From Planctomycetota bacterium (lineage in GTDB: Bacteria > Planctomycetota > Planctomycetia > Pirellulales > Pirellulaceae), in NCBI GenBank assembly GCA_017303505.1, contig JAFLCP010000091.1, forward strand, positions 1-32,054: a stretch of 32,054 bases of DNA, given 5' to 3'. Under the pieces are notes generated by a model, which saw only the letters and a list, made by a program, of their open reading frames with translations, did not search any database and was not told the DNA's origin. The first letter of the stretch is position 1. Each line of letters starts with the position of its first letter. Both the position numbers and the translations under genes were made by a program. Positions 1 to 7,858 of this stretch are shown here, in pieces.

Positions 1-2
1 AG

Positions 3-88
3 GCCGCGCGCGTCAAGGCCATCCATGCCGCCTGCCGCGCGGCCGGCATCGACGACGACGAGCGCCACCGCCTGCAGAGGCAGATCAC
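3..88 (+). pseudogene. Fragment of a Mu-like phage GemA/gp16-type protein at the window edge
   Basis: The frame starting at base 3 reads RVKAIHAACRAAGIDDDER, followed by HRLQRQIT. This matches, from memory, the N-terminal pattern of Mu-like GemA/gp16 (DUF1018) proteins, roughly KxIHxAxRxLGxDDDxYRxxLxxxTG. The similarity stops after about base 88, where a GKxS-type continuation would be expected, and the frame ends at a TAG at 186-188. The piece is about 74% GC (65 of 88 bases), whereas bases 101-160 are 45% GC. What is seen is a short, abruptly ending and compositionally foreign segment. That it comes from phage or from another genome through a chimeric assembly is inference. Confidence 0.5.
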
Positions 89-112
89 CCCAAAGTTCCA
101 CACAATAATGAA

Positions 113-1195
113 GTGCTCGACCTGGAAGTTGGTACCGGACTTATCGGCTTGTTTGGAAAACAAACCGATCATCCAGCTCGACTATTAGTGCGATACTCGT
201 CTGAATCTCACGCAACAGTGACCCGCATCAACGAATTGTTGACAGCCCTAGAGCTGAAACAAGCCGATGCCCAATATCCTCGTAAAGATGATATCTTGCC
301 GGTTTCCGTCCAATCTCTGTTGGTGCCCTATCTGCGCAATGCCCGACTCTCCGAAGAATCGACCGATGAAGAAGTTACGCGTCTGCGTGAGCAAATACGA
401 GCCACTGCCCGCGAACGTCTCAAATCGTGCAATCTCGGTTGCTTGGATGGCAAGACAGCTGCAGAGGTTGCTGGATCACCTCAATACCATATCAAACTTC
501 TCGGCCTGCTCCTTACTTTGCTCGCTTATGAAGATGGGACATTCAGCCAAAGCGATTTCGATCAGCTCGCAGCCGAATTGCAGATCTCTCCGCTTCCGCA
601 TATCGTCCCTAGCGAAACGCTGAGCAACATTTCACCAGCGGATTTGTATTTCATTGACGTGGAAAAAGTTCCAGCGAACGCCGTGCTACCGTTCGCATCG
701 TATTTATTCGAAATGAAACTCTATTCGCGTTTCCCCGCCTTGATCCAACGCTTGCAACAGCCGGATGTTCCGAACGATCCTCCAGGCTTTGCCACGGAAC
801 TGCTGCTGATGCTCAAGTTTTCATCCGCAGCGACGTTTACCGAACGCATTGAGTCGATTGAGAAACTAATCGAGCTCTACGCGGCAGCGAAGAAACCTGT
901 CGGCCAATTGGTCATGACGGCCGTCAATACACTTCTTTCTGCAGGCAAGACGGTCGAAGGCCAAGCCATGTTCAGCAAGTACTTCAGAAAGTACCCTGAA
1001 GATCCAGTCATGTTGGCATTTGTGCAACAACTGATGGCACATAACCCTCAGCAACAACCGATTTCGCCGACACTACCTATTGGCCCTGGTGCCGCAGATT
1101 CCGGCAGCGGAATTTGGACGCCAGGTCAGGCTGCCGAACCTTCTGCCCCAGCCAGTTCTGGTGGCAGCAAGCTCTGGTTGCCCGGAATGGACTAA
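113..1195 (+). CDS. Hypothetical helical protein, N-terminally truncated
   Basis: I do not recognise a named family. The ORF begins with a GTG and encodes about 360 residues. The frame stays open upstream into the GC-rich edge, reading HPKVPHNNEVLDLEVG just before and across the GTG, so the true start was probably lost at the junction near base 88-95. Residues 75-290 look mainly alpha-helical, with a Leu-rich segment around 125-140 and a region near 225-310 that resembles TPR-like helical pairs (the end reads FRKYPEDPVMLAFVQQL). The C-terminal ~45 residues are Pro/Ser/Gly-rich and carry two related short motifs, IWTPGQ and KLWLPGMD, the latter being the extreme C-terminus. No signal peptide or membrane segment is visible in what remains. 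It lies 54 bases upstream of ribD on the same strand. The coding call is firm and the function unknown. Confidence 0.75.
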   Translation: MLDLEVGTGLIGLFGKQTDHPARLLVRYSSESHATVTRINELLTALELKQADAQYPRKDDILPVSVQSLLVPYLRNARLSEESTDEEVTRLREQIRATARERLKSCNLGCLDGKTAAEVAGSPQYHIKLLGLLLTLLAYEDGTFSQSDFDQLAAELQISPLPHIVPSETLSNISPADLYFIDVEKVPANAVLPFASYLFEMKLYSRFPALIQRLQQPDVPNDPPGFATELLLMLKFSSAATFTERIESIEKLIELYAAAKKPVGQLVMTAVNTLLSAGKTVEGQAMFSKYFRKYPEDPVMLAFVQQLMAHNPQQQPISPTLPIGPGAADSGSGIWTPGQAAEPSAPASSGGSKLWLPGMD

Positions 1196-1249
1196 GCGAA
1201 TCAACTTCGCCAACTCTAAAAGAGCGTTCACGCTACGAGTAACTTGGAA

Positions 1250-2368
1250 ATGAGTCATTTATTTGACGAACAAGACCTGCATTACATGCGTCGAGCGCTC
1301 TCTTTGGCAGCTACGGCCCGGGGTTGTGTCGAACCGAACCCACTTGTTGGTTGCGTCATTGTTCGCAACCAACAAGTTATCTGCGAAGGCTTTCATCGAT
1401 ATTACGGCGGCCCTCATGCCGAAGCGGATGCTTTGGCGGGGCGTCCTATAGACGATGTGCGTGGCTCAACGATCTATGTCACGCTGGAACCCTGTTCCCA
1501 TTTCGGAAAAACCCCCCCCTGTGCTGAACTGCTAGCCAAATATCAACCGGCTCGGGTTGTCATTGCGATGGAAGATCCATTCGCGCAAGTTTCTGGTCGA
1601 GGCGTACAGTATCTCGAATCCCAGAACATTCAGGTGCATGTCGGAGTCTGTGAGACAGAAGCCCGTTATCTGAATCGAGCTTACCTCCAACTGCAGACCC
1701 ACAAACGCCCCTGGGTTCATGGCAAATGGGCAATGACGGCGGATGGCAAAATTGCGACGCGAACGGGTGAGAGTTTTTGGATCTCTGGGGATGAAAGCCG
1801 ACGCTTAGTCCATCAACGCCGAGCTCAAGTGGATGCCATCCTTGTTGGCTCGGGAACGGCCCTTCACGATAACCCTATGCTCAACCCTCGTGAAGGTGGA
1901 CCAAGAATTCCACTGAGAATTGTTTTCGATAGCCAAGCTCGAACACGCATTGAAAGTAATTTGGTTCGCACGGCACATCAGTATCCAACTTTGTTATGGG
2001 TTGGTCCTAATGCGTCGCGACAACAAGTGGAGCTCTTGCGCGATCACGGCTGCGAAGTAGTTGTCTCCCACCTCCCAACCACAGCAACTCGGCTCGAAGC
2101 CCTCCTGTTTGAATTGGGCCGCCGACGTTGTACGAACGTGTGGTGCGAAGGAGGAAGCGGCCTGCTGGGTGCGCTGCTAGACTTAGAACTACTCGACGAA
2201 ATCGATGTTTTTATTGCCCCCAAGTTGTTTGGTGGCCAAGATGCACTGACACCGATTGGCGGCTTAGGAATTAAGCACGCGGATGCGGCTATCACGCTTC
2301 ATCATTGGAATGTGAACCGCTCTGGAAATGACATTCATTTGAACGGAACCGTGCAATATCCCAGCTAA
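1250..2368 (+). CDS. ribD: Riboflavin biosynthesis deaminase/reductase RibD
   Basis: Bifunctional cytosolic enzyme of riboflavin synthesis. The N-terminal deaminase acts on the diaminopyrimidine phosphate released by GTP cyclohydrolase II, and the C-terminal reductase reduces the ribosyl side chain. The zinc-deaminase motif is clear: HAEADAL (His56) and PCSHFGKTPPC (Cys82 and Cys91, numbered from the ATG at 1250). The reductase half begins near residue 155 (WVHGKWAMTADGKIATRTGES) and runs to the end, with GGSGLLGALLD late in the domain. At 372 residues the length is normal for the two-domain form. An in-frame TTG at 1244 is an alternative start; ATG was preferred because neither has a strong ribosome site. 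No other rib gene is in the window, so it is not part of a rib operon here. Confidence 0.95.
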   Translation: MSHLFDEQDLHYMRRALSLAATARGCVEPNPLVGCVIVRNQQVICEGFHRYYGGPHAEADALAGRPIDDVRGSTIYVTLEPCSHFGKTPPCAELLAKYQPARVVIAMEDPFAQVSGRGVQYLESQNIQVHVGVCETEARYLNRAYLQLQTHKRPWVHGKWAMTADGKIATRTGESFWISGDESRRLVHQRRAQVDAILVGSGTALHDNPMLNPREGGPRIPLRIVFDSQARTRIESNLVRTAHQYPTLLWVGPNASRQQVELLRDHGCEVVVSHLPTTATRLEALLFELGRRRCTNVWCEGGSGLLGALLDLELLDEIDVFIAPKLFGGQDALTPIGGLGIKHADAAITLHHWNVNRSGNDIHLNGTVQYPS

Positions 2369-2436
2369 TTTGCAGCGGCATGGTCATGCTGACCTAGGCT
2401 GATTCAAACGAGACCGCCTGAAAGCATCAAAGCAAA

Positions 2437-2472
2437 GAGCCGTTCGCAAATCAAACGCTTTGCGAACGGCTC
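2437..2472 (-). terminator. Stem-loop between convergent ribD and the GH57 gene
   Basis: A perfect 14-bp inverted repeat (GAGCCGTTCGCAAA at 2437-2450 against its complement at 2459-2472) with an 8-base loop. Read on the minus strand, the stem is followed by T-rich TTTGCTTTG, which suits an intrinsic terminator for the minus-strand gene ending at 2531. It lies between two convergent genes and may act on both. The T-tract is interrupted, so termination is inferred from structure and position. Confidence 0.65.
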
Positions 2473-2530
2473 ACAGTTGGTGCACTCAACATGCTGCTAT
2501 GCAGTGCAGCACGGGTCTAGCTTAGTTGGC

Positions 2531-4705
2531 CTATCGTAAATGACCTACCAATTGTTGGCCGAATTTGCGTGGTTCGGGATGATGAGTAATCTGAATGGAA
2601 ATCTCCATTTCAGTTGCCCAACGACCTTGCGAATCACCAATAACGATCCAGTGTGGAATCACGCATACCGACTGATGTACTAGCTCGTATCCACCTTCGG
2701 ATTGGCTTACTGTTTCGATCGGGAAGGCCCAAATATTGGTTGGTGCTCCGAATAACAACTGAACATCCAATGATAACCACTGATCGATAAGCCCCAATTG
2801 CGTTTTGTCCGAAAGGTTCAGGGATGAACCTAATTGTCCTAGACGCTGACCGTCGCTGCCATAAAAGAATCGGTCATCCGCACCGGAAGGCATACCCGCA
2901 AAATTCCATTCTGACGCAAAATGGAATGGACGTCCCGCAGGTAGACCATCGATTTGGTAAGCAACTTTCAACGTCGAACTGCCTGCTTCGAAAGTTAGAG
3001 CCTTGCTTACGGTTAACGGCACGCCCCAGGCATTGCCATCGCGTTGCATGAAGACTTGGACTTTGCCGGCGCCGCGACGAAGTTTCGCTTGATATTCGCC
3101 TTCCACAAAATCGCCACGTTCTTGAGCGTGGCCGGCGATCAACGCTTCTAAGGTTACCGATTCGTCGAAGAAATGATCTTGCAAGCTCTTGCGGGTATAT
3201 TTGTCGTATTGCAATCGTTGATCTAGCCCTTCTTGCTTGAAGACGACTCGATCATGGATGCTGGCTACTTTTTCGTTGCTTTGCGAAGCCCCCTTCAGCA
3301 CTTTGCGATGGTAACTTTCAGGTCGACGACGAATGTTTGCCAATAGGTTATGGCCTAAAGATCGCACATCTAATTCGTACAACATACCACCTTGCGATGG
3401 AGCGACCCAACCGATCAATTGACTATTCGCCAAACGTACTTCAGGTTGGAAATCTAAATTGAAGTCGCGACTTTGACCGTCGATGTATTCTGAGTTCTGC
3501 CCAGTAATGGCATCCAACAAATTGTCGGCTTCGATCAATTCCTTAAACACTGCGTTGCGCAAGTGGGGGAGATAGATTCCACCAAAAGCACCGTGCCAAT
3601 AAGTGCAATTGCATTGGCCACGGTAGAGATGATCTTCGGCAATTTCCAATAGATCATGCCCAGCAAACTCTTGGCGAGCCTTCTCAAGCCGTTCGCTAAC
3701 ATTGAGCATACGGCAATACATTTCGTTCGCTTCGGTGTATTTCACTTTGAAATTACGCCACGAACCACCGCGTACAAATCGTCGAAGCTTGTCCCAGATG
3801 GGCTCATGCTCAATAGCATGAACAGATTCTTCGAAGACTTCTTGTTGAACGACGGGCAAAGCCCACTCGGTCATTTCGCGATAACTGCAATCGGGCAAAT
3901 AAACTTTGCCCACAGGAGGGCTCTGCTCAACCACATCTGTGAGTCGGGCTGTTTGCAACCAATGGCGATTATCATTGAGCGCGTTCAAGAAATCACGCAG
4001 CCAACCACGTTCGTAAACGTGGACTTTGGTATCGGGCCATGTTCCAAATTTCTCGCCGTCGTCACCAAAAATTAGGACCGCGCCAGGTGTTTGCTGCGCG
4101 GTTTGGCGAGCAAACTCGATCATGTCGGCAACCGGTGCAAACGGAATCAAGTACCGCAGTTTTTCGCTACCTGGGAACACTTTGAGTAGGCGGCCATCAT
4201 CTTCGGTCGCATAATAACCGAACAATTCTTCTTGCGAACAGCCCGCGGCTTTGAAATGGAAGTCATCCAATACGGTGTAGTGCATTCCCGCATCGGCCAA
4301 GTCGCTGGTCAAGCTACTTTCCCACACACGTTCGGGAACCCACATACCGCGTACACTGGTCTCGAAACGTTCTTCGAGCCATTCGGTATAGCGTTTGATT
4401 TGCCCGATACGATCTCGGCTCGGGAGCATGGTCAAAATGGATTCATAAAATGGACCGCCGACAATCTCGATGCGTCCACCTGCCACCAGGGACTTGAGGC
4501 GGCTCATATAGTCAGGTTTGCGTTCATGAAGCCATAACATCAATGGCCCAGAAGTATGCAAAGATATACGGAGGTTTTCGTAGGGCTCAAAGACATCCAA
4601 AAAGGGGAGATAACTATCTTGGTAGGCTTGTTCAAAAACACCATCGAAATTTCCAATCGGTTGGTGATTGTGCAATACCAAACAAAGATGGATAGGCGAA
4701 GTCAT
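2531..4705 (-). CDS. GH57 alpha-glucan enzyme (alpha-amylase / 4-alpha-glucanotransferase type)
   Basis: Cytosolic glycoside hydrolase family 57 protein, expected to cleave or transfer alpha-1,4-glucan chains. Conserved motifs appear in order: HNHQP at residues 12-16, GGPFYE at 83-88, WVPERVWE at 122-129 containing the nucleophile Glu125, and FGDDGEKFG around 213-221 with the acid/base Asp near 215. A later WHGAFGGIYLPH segment and a long beta-rich C-terminal part (about 400-724) fit the DUF1925/DUF1926 regions of the TLGT-type 4-alpha-glucanotransferase group, and the 724-residue length agrees. It is transcribed in the same direction as glgA and galT but separated from galT by about 395 bases containing a repeat, so it probably has its own promoter. 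Whether hydrolysis or transfer dominates cannot be read from sequence. Confidence 0.9.
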   Translation of the reverse strand: MTSPIHLCLVLHNHQPIGNFDGVFEQAYQDSYLPFLDVFEPYENLRISLHTSGPLMLWLHERKPDYMSRLKSLVAGGRIEIVGGPFYESILTMLPSRDRIGQIKRYTEWLEERFETSVRGMWVPERVWESSLTSDLADAGMHYTVLDDFHFKAAGCSQEELFGYYATEDDGRLLKVFPGSEKLRYLIPFAPVADMIEFARQTAQQTPGAVLIFGDDGEKFGTWPDTKVHVYERGWLRDFLNALNDNRHWLQTARLTDVVEQSPPVGKVYLPDCSYREMTEWALPVVQQEVFEESVHAIEHEPIWDKLRRFVRGGSWRNFKVKYTEANEMYCRMLNVSERLEKARQEFAGHDLLEIAEDHLYRGQCNCTYWHGAFGGIYLPHLRNAVFKELIEADNLLDAITGQNSEYIDGQSRDFNLDFQPEVRLANSQLIGWVAPSQGGMLYELDVRSLGHNLLANIRRRPESYHRKVLKGASQSNEKVASIHDRVVFKQEGLDQRLQYDKYTRKSLQDHFFDESVTLEALIAGHAQERGDFVEGEYQAKLRRGAGKVQVFMQRDGNAWGVPLTVSKALTFEAGSSTLKVAYQIDGLPAGRPFHFASEWNFAGMPSGADDRFFYGSDGQRLGQLGSSLNLSDKTQLGLIDQWLSLDVQLLFGAPTNIWAFPIETVSQSEGGYELVHQSVCVIPHWIVIGDSQGRWATEMEISIQITHHPEPRKFGQQLVGHLR

Positions 4706-5100
4706 AGCACTCTCATGAATCTAGATGGAACCCGCGCACGGACAAACCGTTAAAGATGGGCATACTTACCCTTTCTGTATCGTCGGCGGGCCGACCGTCA
4801 CTATAGCGTTATTTTGCCTCTCCACTCCAATCCGAATGATTATTTTCAGGCGAAGCGTTAAACTCGCGCCGATCGAATCGATAGAACTGTTGGAGATTAT
4901 GCAGACGGAATAAGTTAACGGTGGCGAGTGTTCAGTTTTCAGTGTTCAGTTTTCAGTGTTCAGCAGGAAGTAACTGTATCCGCTTGCACATCCCTCGCCT
5001 CTTACCCAAACCTCCAGATTTACCTGCCGGCAGAAAACAGAAAACAGAAAACAGAAAACAGAAAACTGAAAACTGAAAACTGAACACTGAACACTATCCC
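4706..5100. other. Intergenic region between galT and the GH57 gene
   Basis: No gene is supported here. The part next to the GH57 start (4706-4926) must hold that gene's promoter and leader on the minus strand, but I see no convincing -35/-10 pair. A small hairpin (GTCGG/CCGAC with a four-base loop, 4782-4795) lies in the leader. The other half is filled by the heptamer inverted repeat at 4927-5095, listed separately. Confidence 0.5.
4927..5095. repeat. Heptamer tandem repeats arranged as a large inverted repeat
   Basis: The left arm (4927-4963) is five 7-base units alternating TGTTCAG and TTTTCAG. The right arm (5031-5095) is nine 7-base units in the opposite sense: five CAGAAAA, two CTGAAAA and two CTGAACA, plus a final CT. 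Aligning the left arm with 5059-5095 gives 33 of 37 paired positions. The 67 bases between the arms are ordinary sequence. The right arm begins 6 bases past the galT stop, so galT mRNA would run straight into this hairpin. It could terminate or stabilise that transcript, but there is no T-tract, and a role as a mobile or slippage-driven repeat is equally possible. Confidence 0.85.
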
Positions 5101-6363
5101 TCATTCCACTGTCGCGAAATAGAGTCGCAGTGTTCTGGCAGCTTCTTCTGGGAGAATGGCATTGATTTGGCTGCCTGAGGCCCATTCGAAACCCGCTAAT
5201 TTTCCAAGACGCGGGAAGAGATCAATTCGCCAGTGGAAGTGTTTCCCCTCCTCGTTTGAAAAAGGAGAGGTGTGGATCACATAGTTGTAACTTGCGTTTG
5301 AGAGAGCGCTTTCCAACGCCTTGATCGTTTGCAATAGGTAACCAGCTAGTTCCGATTCCACCTCATCGATCGCCGTTTCAAAAGTTGCCTGGTGTTGACG
5401 AGGGAAAATCGACACGAAGTAAGGGGAGCGACTCGCGTAAGGGCAAATGGCGACAAAATGCTCGGATTCCCAAACCAACCGCGAACCATCACGCAACTCC
5501 CTTTGAACCATATCGCAAACGGGACAGGCATGATAGTGGTTTTCAAACTCGGTCCAACGTTGTCGCAAGCGTTGAATTTCGGTTGGTAAAAAACTGGTAA
5601 CCATCAATTGACTATGGAGATGTGATAGCGTTGCCCCTGCTGCGGCTCCAGAATTTTTGAACACAACTCCATACTGAAAGATTTTGAGGCTTCGCCAGTA
5701 TCTCAACCGAGCTGCGTACGAATGCAGAATTAGCTGCACATGGTCTGCGGGCAATTCGGTAAGGCTCGTTTTATGTTCTCCGCATTCTACAAAGACCTCA
5801 TGTGCCCCATGAAAATTCCCCGAGCAAAACAAATCTTTGGACTGCGCAACATCGCTGGGCGCAGGCCCGGGAGAATAATTGAGTGTGTGTCTGTGGGGAT
5901 ACTTCAAAGGCTCTGAGTTAGGAGCGTTGAGAAGATCCGTAGGTGCGTCAGCTGAATCGAGAGTTGCAGTTAGATGCGAAAGTTCAGTCATCAGCCCTGA
6001 GTCGACCAGATCATCGGGTAATGGTTTGAGGGCTGGGTATTTATTCGGTACAACGCGAACCTTCCAACTTGGCGTCGAGATGGAACTAAGCCGCCGACGA
6101 TCTGCGTTGGAATTTTTGGTCGAGGCGTTTTCGGAGGAACGAACTTTACGCTTGGGTTCTTCCGCAGGAGTCTTTTTTGCATCCAAAGTGGGGAGCATGA
6201 GCACTGGGACGGGAGTCTCTGATTCGTTTCCAGTACAAAATGGACAGTCGGCACTTGAGAGCGAGGATTCTGCGCACTCAGAAAATTCGTGGGGACGATG
6301 GGACCGTTGGGGTGCAAAAATCACCCAGCGATCACTGAACCAATCGTAACGAAACTCGCTCAT
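5101..6363 (-). CDS. galT: Galactose-1-phosphate uridylyltransferase family protein
   Basis: Nucleotidylyl transferase of the GalT/HIT superfamily, which moves a nucleotidyl group between sugar 1-phosphates through a histidine intermediate. The start at 6363 gives MSEFRYDWFSDRWVIFAPQR, the usual GalT opening; a longer frame to 6435 exists but would overlap glgA. Visible features are a zinc-type CPFC near residue 38, His in CGEHKTSL, the active-site HLHSQ (HPHxQ in classical GalT) and a second CPVC pair further on. Residues of about 58-90 form a Lys/Ser-rich insert (KKTPAEEPKRKVRSSENAS) that looks disordered. It follows glgA by 10 bases, so the two are almost certainly co-transcribed. Because of that partner, an ADP-glucose/glucose-1-phosphate activity, as in the plant ADP-glucose phosphorylase branch of the family, is a reasonable alternative to galactose metabolism. 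Confidence 0.85.
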   Translation of the reverse strand: MSEFRYDWFSDRWVIFAPQRSHRPHEFSECAESSLSSADCPFCTGNESETPVPVLMLPTLDAKKTPAEEPKRKVRSSENASTKNSNADRRRLSSISTPSWKVRVVPNKYPALKPLPDDLVDSGLMTELSHLTATLDSADAPTDLLNAPNSEPLKYPHRHTLNYSPGPAPSDVAQSKDLFCSGNFHGAHEVFVECGEHKTSLTELPADHVQLILHSYAARLRYWRSLKIFQYGVVFKNSGAAAGATLSHLHSQLMVTSFLPTEIQRLRQRWTEFENHYHACPVCDMVQRELRDGSRLVWESEHFVAICPYASRSPYFVSIFPRQHQATFETAIDEVESELAGYLLQTIKALESALSNASYNYVIHTSPFSNEEGKHFHWRIDLFPRLGKLAGFEWASGSQINAILPEEAARTLRLYFATVE

Positions 6364-6373
6364 GGGATTTCTT

Positions 6374-7858
6374 TTAAGTGCGCTGTTGTCGATCGGAAAT
6401 GGCTTGCGAGTAAACGGATTCGTATTCGCGAGCACTTCTCAACCAAGACCAATCTTGTTGCATCCCTGTTTCCACAATTTGTTTCCATGTATCAGGTTGA
6501 TGGCGAAACACCTCACAAGCCTGATGTAAGCAATGCTCTAACGCTTCGACCGAATAATGATGAAAAACAAAACCGGTAGCGGAACGAGCAGCAAGATTTT
6601 CAGCTGAAGCATGCGTAACCGTATCGACCAAACCGCCGACGGCATGGACGACGGGTGGCGTTCCATACTTCAATGAGTAGAGTTGGTTCAGTCCACACGG
6701 TTCGAATCGACTGGGCATCAAGAAAATATCTGACGCTGCTTCGATGCGATGCGCTAGGCGATCCGAGAACTCGAGGCGAAGTGCGAGACGATGTCCGGCC
6801 TGAGATGCGAGATAGCCGAGAGATTCATGGTATCGCGCATCCCCTGTGCCTAAGATGACCCATTGAGCTGGATAGTGATGTACCCATTTATGCATCAAGG
6901 GAATAACCAAATCCCAACCTTTTTGATCGGCCAATCTTCCGACTAAACCGATAAGCGGCAGGTGAGGTTCAAACGGAATGCCAAGCTCGTCGCTCAATTG
7001 TCGTCGGCACTCTGCTTTTCCATCGCGCCATGAGTGAACATCATAAGTTTTGGGGAGATGGGGATCTTTGGCTGGATCCCAAATGTGATAGTCGACACCG
7101 TTGACGATCCCGGTCAAGCGGTCGGCACGTTCTCGCAACACACCGTCCAAACCAAATCCATTTTCAGCGGTCTGTATTTCTTTTGCGTACGTATGACTTA
7201 CGGTGGTGAGTCTATCGGCGAAGACGAGTCCCGTCTTCATCAGATTCAGATCACCGTAGTATTCCATTTGACGGTAGTTGAAATATTTCCAATCCATTCC
7301 GGTCCAATGATAGTCGCTGGAATGAAATCGACCTTGGTAGGCAAGATTATGAATCGTGATAACGGTTGCCGCGCGTTGATACCAGCGATGACCGCCGTGT
7401 TGTGTAGCCACATAAGCCGGAATCAAGGCCGTGGGCCAGTCATGGACATGAGCGATATCGACGTCGATTCCAAGGCACTCGACCGCTTGGGCCGCTGCCG
7501 CGCAGAAAAAACTAAAGCGTTCGCAATTGTCGCGATAGTCGCCGCTGATCTCGTTATAAATACCTTGGCGGTCGAAGTAGTGCGGTTGATCCACAAAATA
7601 GAATTCAACCGATGAATTAGGGACCTCAGCTTTTAGCAAGCGAGCTGCCACGGCTCGACCAGACACTTGAACCGCAAAACCAATATCGGTCGGACGAATA
7701 TCAATGCCTGCTTTGTAGATATGCCGGTAAGCGGGCATCACCACAATACAACGATGCCCGCGCGCGGCGAGCTCCAACGGAAGTGCGCCACTCACATCGG
7801 CCAGCCCTCCGGTTTTTGCGAAGGGTACAGCCTCGCTGGTAAACATCACGATGTTCAA
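6374..7858 (-). CDS. glgA: Glycogen (starch) synthase, GT5
   Basis: Cytosolic glucosyltransferase that extends alpha-1,4-glucan from ADP-glucose, or possibly UDP-glucose. The protein opens with MNIVMFTSEAVPFAKTGGLADV, containing the diagnostic KTGGLADV motif of GT5 enzymes. It then shows an N-terminal Rossmann lobe with HVHDWPTALIPAY and ITIHNLAYQG, a LVGRLADQKGWDL start to the second lobe, and the C-terminal PSRFEPCGLNQL nucleotide-sugar motif. The 494-residue length is normal and nothing is missing. It is the first gene of a minus-strand pair with galT, and a GH57 alpha-glucan enzyme lies further downstream, so this is a glucan storage and remodelling block. No glgC, glgB or glgP is in the window. 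Confidence 0.96.
   Translation of the reverse strand: MNIVMFTSEAVPFAKTGGLADVSGALPLELAARGHRCIVVMPAYRHIYKAGIDIRPTDIGFAVQVSGRAVAARLLKAEVPNSSVEFYFVDQPHYFDRQGIYNEISGDYRDNCERFSFFCAAAAQAVECLGIDVDIAHVHDWPTALIPAYVATQHGGHRWYQRAATVITIHNLAYQGRFHSSDYHWTGMDWKYFNYRQMEYYGDLNLMKTGLVFADRLTTVSHTYAKEIQTAENGFGLDGVLRERADRLTGIVNGVDYHIWDPAKDPHLPKTYDVHSWRDGKAECRRQLSDELGIPFEPHLPLIGLVGRLADQKGWDLVIPLMHKWVHHYPAQWVILGTGDARYHESLGYLASQAGHRLALRLEFSDRLAHRIEAASDIFLMPSRFEPCGLNQLYSLKYGTPPVVHAVGGLVDTVTHASAENLAARSATGFVFHHYSVEALEHCLHQACEVFRHQPDTWKQIVETGMQQDWSWLRSAREYESVYSQAISDRQQRT

Noticed and set aside
4946-5185. Minus-strand frame through the heptamer repeats
   Set aside because: The sequence is repetitive Phe/Ser/Val generated by the repeat and overlaps the galT end in another frame.
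6701-6716. GGTTCGAATC resembling a tRNA T-arm
   Set aside because: It lies inside the glgA coding sequence and no acceptor, anticodon or D-arm can be drawn around it.
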